Shown here piece after piece: positions 32,183 to 32,271 of a stretch of DNA of 32,271 nucleotides (position 1 is the stretch's first letter; every line of letters starts with the position of its first letter). Source of the DNA: DATFKA01 sp042095835 (GTDB lineage Bacteria; Bacteroidota; Bacteroidia; Chitinophagales; Saprospiraceae); assembly GCA_042095835.1 (NCBI GenBank), contig JBELML010000069.1, forward strand, positions 1 through 32,271. The letters run 5' to 3'. A program made the translations under genes and the position numbers. The notes under the pieces are model-generated. The model did no database searches. It saw nothing but the letters and a program-made list of their open reading frames with translations, and had not been told where the DNA came from.

Positions 32183-32271
32183 TTAGGGCAAACGCACCAA
32201 AAAGTTTCCCTGCAATTTTTTTATAAATTCAACTGAAACTCCAATTCAAAACCGCTCTAGCATCTTCATTT
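32183..32271 (-). mobile_element. Right-hand end of an insertion sequence (right copy)
   Basis: Reverse complement of the left-end repeat. TTAGGGCAAACGCACC (32183-32198) is the presumed terminal inverted repeat, followed inward to the element by the A/T spacer and the end of an ORF. The element extends beyond the right edge of the window. Its transposase points into the window, as does that of the left copy, so the two face each other. Confidence 0.6.
32229..32270 (-). CDS. C-terminal fragment of probable IS transposase
   Basis: The minus-strand frame entering at the right edge reads NEDARAVLNWSFS, then TGA. It is identical in protein to the left fragment, which ends in TAG instead. Only 13 residues are seen, so assignment to a transposase depends on the repeat context. 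Confidence 0.5.
   Translation of the reverse strand, partial: NEDARAVLNWSFS

Noticed and set aside
1..32271. Whole window as a composite transposon
   Set aside because: The interior is mostly chromosomal housekeeping and envelope genes (hemJ, RluA-type, sufS), the flanking IS ends are only about 92% identical, and 32 kb is large; a segment or contig between IS copies is simpler.

Overview
The window looks like a stretch of a Bacteroidota chromosome, most likely of the Saprospiria/Lewinella kind. The evidence is: family content (DUF5916, Omp28-like, FISUMP, DUF6503-like, LytTR regulators, many lipoproteins with short lipoboxes); TAnnTTTG-type -7 promoter boxes, once with a well-spaced TTTG -33 box on each side of a divergent pair; and almost no Shine-Dalgarno sequences. 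The organism is inferred from these features and not proven. I see no tRNA, rRNA, CRISPR or phage genes.

Both ends of the window carry the same roughly 88-bp sequence in inverted orientation (7-93 and 32184-32271, about 92% identical by eye). In each copy it encodes the C-terminus of an otherwise absent protein (...NEDARAVLNWSFS-stop) followed by a conserved tail ending GGTGCGTTwGCCCTA. This fits the 3' ends of two inward-facing copies of one insertion sequence, so the 32 kb probably sits between two IS copies, either as a contig broken at repeats or as a segment flanked by them.

Layout. 0.2-1.6 kb: cysteine desulfurase SufS, translationally coupled to a MoaD/ThiS-like sulfur carrier. 1.6-5.7 kb (minus strand): DUF5916 outer-membrane protein, CPBP membrane protease and a membrane-anchored LytTR regulator. 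5.8-10.3 kb (plus strand): HemJ, an Omp28-like lipoprotein, an M23 peptidase, an AraC regulator and a small secreted protein. 10.3-14.6 kb (minus strand): LytTR response regulator, enolase-superfamily enzyme, GNAT acyltransferase and patatin-like phospholipase. 14.7-22.6 kb (plus strand): a tight run of a lipoprotein/TPR-like histidine kinase, a caspase-like protease, and a caspase fused to a STAND NTPase. 22.6-25.6 kb: Asp-box propeller lipoprotein, RluA-type pseudouridine synthase, and a sterol desaturase/fatty acid hydroxylase. 25.8-29.5 kb: a DUF6503-like lipoprotein and an RND/MMPL transporter, diverging from a G-rich repeat patch. 29.6-32.1 kb: FISUMP protein, class C beta-lactamase-like hydrolase and an unknown lipoprotein.

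The most interesting unit is 13.4-22.6 kb. A membrane histidine kinase, two different caspase-like proteases (one carrying a STAND NTPase switch with an unrecognised C-terminus instead of WD40 repeats) and a divergently encoded patatin phospholipase share one regulatory region. Proteases, a signalling NTPase and a lipase together resemble the bacterial conflict/cell-death systems described for STAND proteins. A LytTR response regulator 3.6 kb away could be the kinase's partner. This combined function is an inference from domain content and gene order only.
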